Origin: Silurus meridionalis
Lineage: Eukaryota; Chordata; Actinopteri; Siluriformes; Siluridae
Length of the DNA stretch: 64,000 bases
Direction: 5' to 3'
NCBI RefSeq assembly: GCF_014805685.1
Contig: NC_060911.1
Coordinates: 9,152,212 to 9,216,211 of the forward strand
Made by a program: the position numbers and the translations under genes. This document shows positions 61,570 to 64,000 of this stretch, in pieces (the stretch's first letter is position 1; every line of letters begins with the position of its first letter). The notes under the pieces were generated by a model, which ran no database searches, was not told the origin of the DNA, and saw only the letters and a program-made list of their open reading frames with translations.

Positions 61570-61856
61570 CTCTGTTCTGGCACCGAGGTGGTGTAAATGA
61601 ACTTCCCCTAGATGTCCGTACAGCGGGGTCCCTGACTATCTTCAAGCGACGACTGAAGCCCTACCTCTTACTGAAACACTTAAATTAGCACTTTCCAAGT
61701 TTGTAGAATTCTAGGGTTATATTTATGTTAAGTTTTTTATCTGGCGTACCAGTGTAGATTTATTCATTACTAGAGATTTAAAGCACTTTTGTACGTCGCT
61801 CTGGATAAGGGCATCTGCTAAATGTCGCAAATGTAAATGTAAATGTGTGAAAAAGT
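61570..61856 (+). repeat. LINE 3' end fragment
   Basis: The start encodes NELPLDVRTAG-like text in a shifted frame and LTIFKRRLKPYLL, the C-terminal end of an L2/CR1-type LINE protein. The 3' end CGCTCTGGATAAGGGCATCT then GCTAAATGTCGC ends in AAATGT tandem units. The same tail is used by the SINE at 612-792. Confidence 0.7.
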
Positions 61857-62172
61857 GTCCTGATTTCTTATTTTCTTTGCATGTTTGTCACACTTTAATG
61901 ATTCAGCTCATCAAACAAATTAAAATATTAGTAAAAGATAGCACAAGTGAACACAACATGCCTGTCCTGACCTGAATCCTATCGAGATGCTGTGGCATGA
62001 CCTTAAAAAGGCGGCTCATTCTTGAAAACCTTCCAATGTGGCTGAATTACAACCATTCTGCATAGATAAATGGACCAAAATTCCTCCACAGCGCTGTAAT
62101 AGACTCATTGCAAGTTTTCGCAAACACTTGATTGCAGTTGTTGCTGCTAAGGGTGGTACGACCAGTTATTAG
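61857..62172 (+). mobile_element. Tc1-like deletion derivative
   Basis: The left part GTGAAAAAGTGTCC then TTATTTTCTTTGCATG matches the terminal region of the Tc1 subfamily seen at 18699-19301. The interior jumps at about 61960 to transposase C-terminal text (CTGAATCCTATCGAGATGCT; TGGCATGACCTTAAAAAGGC), which encodes a PIEMLWHDLKK-type end. Confidence 0.75.
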
Positions 62173-62193
62173 GTTTATGTGTGTGTGTGTATA

Positions 62194-62743
62194 CAGTACA
62201 GACCAAAAGTTTGGACACACCTTCTCATTCAAAGAGTTTTCTTTATTTTCATGACCATGAAAATTGTAGAGTCACACTGAAGGCATCAAGGGCTATTTGA
62301 CCAAGAAGGAGAGTGATGGGGTGCTGCGCCAGAAGACCTGGCCTCCACAGTCACCGGACCTGAACCCAATCGAGATGGTTTGGGGTGAGCTGGACCGCAG
62401 AGTGAAGGCAAAAGGGCCAACAAGTGCCAAGCATCTCTCGGGGAACTCCTTCAAGACTGTTGGAAGACCATTTCAGGTGACTACCTCTTGAAGCTCATCA
62501 AGAGAATGCCAAGAGTGTGCAAAGCAGTAATCAAAGCAAAAGGTAGCTACTTTGAAGAACCTAGAATATGACATCTTTCAGTTGTTTCACACTTTTTTGT
62601 TATGTATATAATTCCATATATAATTCCACATGTGTTATTTCATAGTTTTGATGCCTTCAGTGTGAATCTACAATTTTCATAGTCATGAAAATAAAGAAAA
62701 CTCTTTGAATGAGAAGGTGTGTCCAAACTTTTGGTCTGTACTG
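62194..62743 (+). mobile_element. Tc1-like deletion derivative with both ends
   Basis: The terminal inverted repeats begin CAGTACAGACCAAAAGTTTG and are flanked by TA (62192-62193 and 62744-62745). About 90 bp of left end join directly to the transposase C-terminal coding region, then the right end. At 550 bp it is a non-autonomous deletion product of a full Tc1 element. Confidence 0.88.
62297..62491 (+). pseudogene. Tc1-like transposase C-terminal fragment
   Basis: The frame reads KKESDGVLRQKTWPPQSPDL then NPIEMVWGELDRRVKAKGPT, containing the third catalytic region with its acidic residue in NPIEMVW. A frame change near 62440 shifts the C-terminus, and the stop follows TTS. The first two catalytic residues are absent. 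Confidence 0.8.
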
Positions 62744-62745
62744 TA

Positions 62746-64000
62746 CAATATGTGGTGTAAATGAGAATCATAACTTTCATCTCCTATAAATTTTACTTTT
62801 ATTTTATTGCAATTGAATTTTATTATATTGATAATTATTATACCTCAAATTTATTTATTTATTTATTTTTTACTTTTGACTTTTTTATCTGTGCTTCATC
62901 CTTGCCATTTTATTTTATGTCGCAGACCTTTTAATAAAAGCATTGTATTGCATGTTCTGGTTGTGTATGTGATTAATACTTTTTGCATATGACACCAACA
63001 TGTAGAGCCATGAACCCAAAAGACAGAGATTAAACCAAACAGGGAGAAATGCCCAGCCATAAAACCAATAATTAACAGTAAAGAAAGAGATATGGTTCAA
63101 AATGACAAAAATGTGACCGAGAATTGAAAGTAGAGGCAGATATATAAGAAGCCACATAGTAAATAAGCAAAATTAAAAGTTTAATTGTGAAGCCAACTGC
63201 CAAAAAATGTAATTAAATGCAGATATGTGAAAACAAATTCTTAATAAAAAATCTGAAAGGCAGAGAAGTGTACAAAAATGAGAGTGTTCTGAAACCATAT
63301 AATCTTGCTTTAAAGCACTAGTACACGAACACCGGTAGGATTTGATATGTGTATGTGTGAGCTTATGTTCATACGTGTGTTCCATGAAAAATTGATGGAT
63401 GTATGCTGCTGTCTGCAAAATGGAAGATGCAGTCAGGGCCTTTGAGACAGCATGTGTCTCATGTGAGAAAAAAGAAAAGCCGTCATGCTTAGAAATTGTA
63501 TCATCCTCGCCATCCTCCCCCTCTTTTTTCCACACATTAGTTTTTCCCGAAAAGCACATGATGCAAAATGACAGAACGGATAAGAATCCTTCGATGACTA
63601 GAGAAATTTAAAGCTCTTTTTCTTCAACAGATTCGGTTCATTAAATATATATGGTTGGTGAGCAACCGATTAGCAAATAGCTGAAAAGACACACATTCGC
63701 TATGTGGGCGAGAGGCTAATCAGCTTTTGCGGGATGGCATTGACATCGCACTGTTCCACGTTTTACTTTCACAATCGCCTCTTTATTTTTCCATCTCTCT
63801 TTAGCTTGACACCATAATGACATGATGGGGGAAGAGAACGAAGCTGCTCGTAATTAGCTTCCATTTTGTAAATGAAGCTATCAGGAGGACAAAATGACAG
63901 GATTTCACACTTTCTAAATTAGATTTTTGCAGGTTACGCCACACCAAGTGTCCTTGAAAGCTTCAAAGGGGGGAAAAAACTCTTCTTTATTTCTTTCTCC
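62746..64000. other. Unique DNA, conserved-looking right end
   Basis: No gene is recognised. The frames at 62915-63559 carry no known domain. From about 63590 the sequence is free of simple repeats and transposon signatures. It contains several homeodomain-type TAATTAG/ATTAGC cores (TAATTAGCTTCC near 63851). It is described in the findings. Confidence 0.4.

Overview
The window looks like non-coding DNA from a teleost fish genome. It is AT-rich, has long CA/GT, GA, GATA and AT microsatellites, and is crowded with fish-type transposons: Tc1/mariner and hAT DNA elements, L2/CR1-type and RTE-type LINEs, a tRNA-Glu SINE, Ty3/gypsy chromoviruses and a BEL/Pao relic. The mix suggests an otophysan such as a catfish, but that is inference. 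I recognise no host protein-coding exon, no rRNA or functional tRNA gene and no CRISPR array. Every recognisable coding segment belongs to a mobile element, and nearly all are broken.

Layout. 0-4 kb: two tRNA-derived SINEs, a palindromic DNA transposon with TA ends (873-1501) and a LINE-like 3' end carrying a minisatellite (2950-3598). 4-13.9 kb: mostly unique AT-rich DNA with microsatellites, LINE and Tc1 scraps and a 5'-truncated SINE with a 17-bp duplication. 13.9-17.9 kb: a fold-back Tc1 element split by a LINE. 18.7-19.3 kb: a Tc1 relic split by a tRNA-Glu SINE with 20-bp duplications. 20.3-20.6 kb: a solo LTR with a 5-bp duplication. 23.3-26.2 kb: an old Ty3/gypsy copy. 28.1-30.1 kb: a LINE fragment abutting an antisense BEL/Pao relic. 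30-41 kb: microsatellites, hAT-like ends, a mariner relic and long unique stretches. 41.1-46.1 kb: an RTE-type LINE on the minus strand, interrupted by an L2-type LINE with an 8-bp duplication. 46.6-55.1 kb: the most informative part, a younger Ty3/gypsy chromovirus lying between two near-identical blocks (Tc1 relic, L2 fragment, hAT element). 57-57.6 kb: a three-layer SINE/LINE/SINE nest. 57.8-62.7 kb: a run of Tc1-like deletion derivatives. 62.7-64 kb: unique DNA with a conserved-looking end.

How the parts work together. There is no operon logic; the biology is transposon biology. The younger chromovirus has chromodomain-like sequence, a self-priming signature (first bases of the predicted transcript complementary to the bases after the 5' LTR), and a gag stop codon overlapping a pol ATG. 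The stop-start overlap is also present in the diverged copy 25 kb away. The duplicated blocks show both the empty insertion site and the occupied junction, with 5-bp microhomology at the join, so this is either an unequal exchange between a filled and an empty allele or a haplotype mis-join in the assembly. Two SINE types share 3' tails with LINEs in the same window. Three DNA transposons are large inverted repeats of one end of a parent element.
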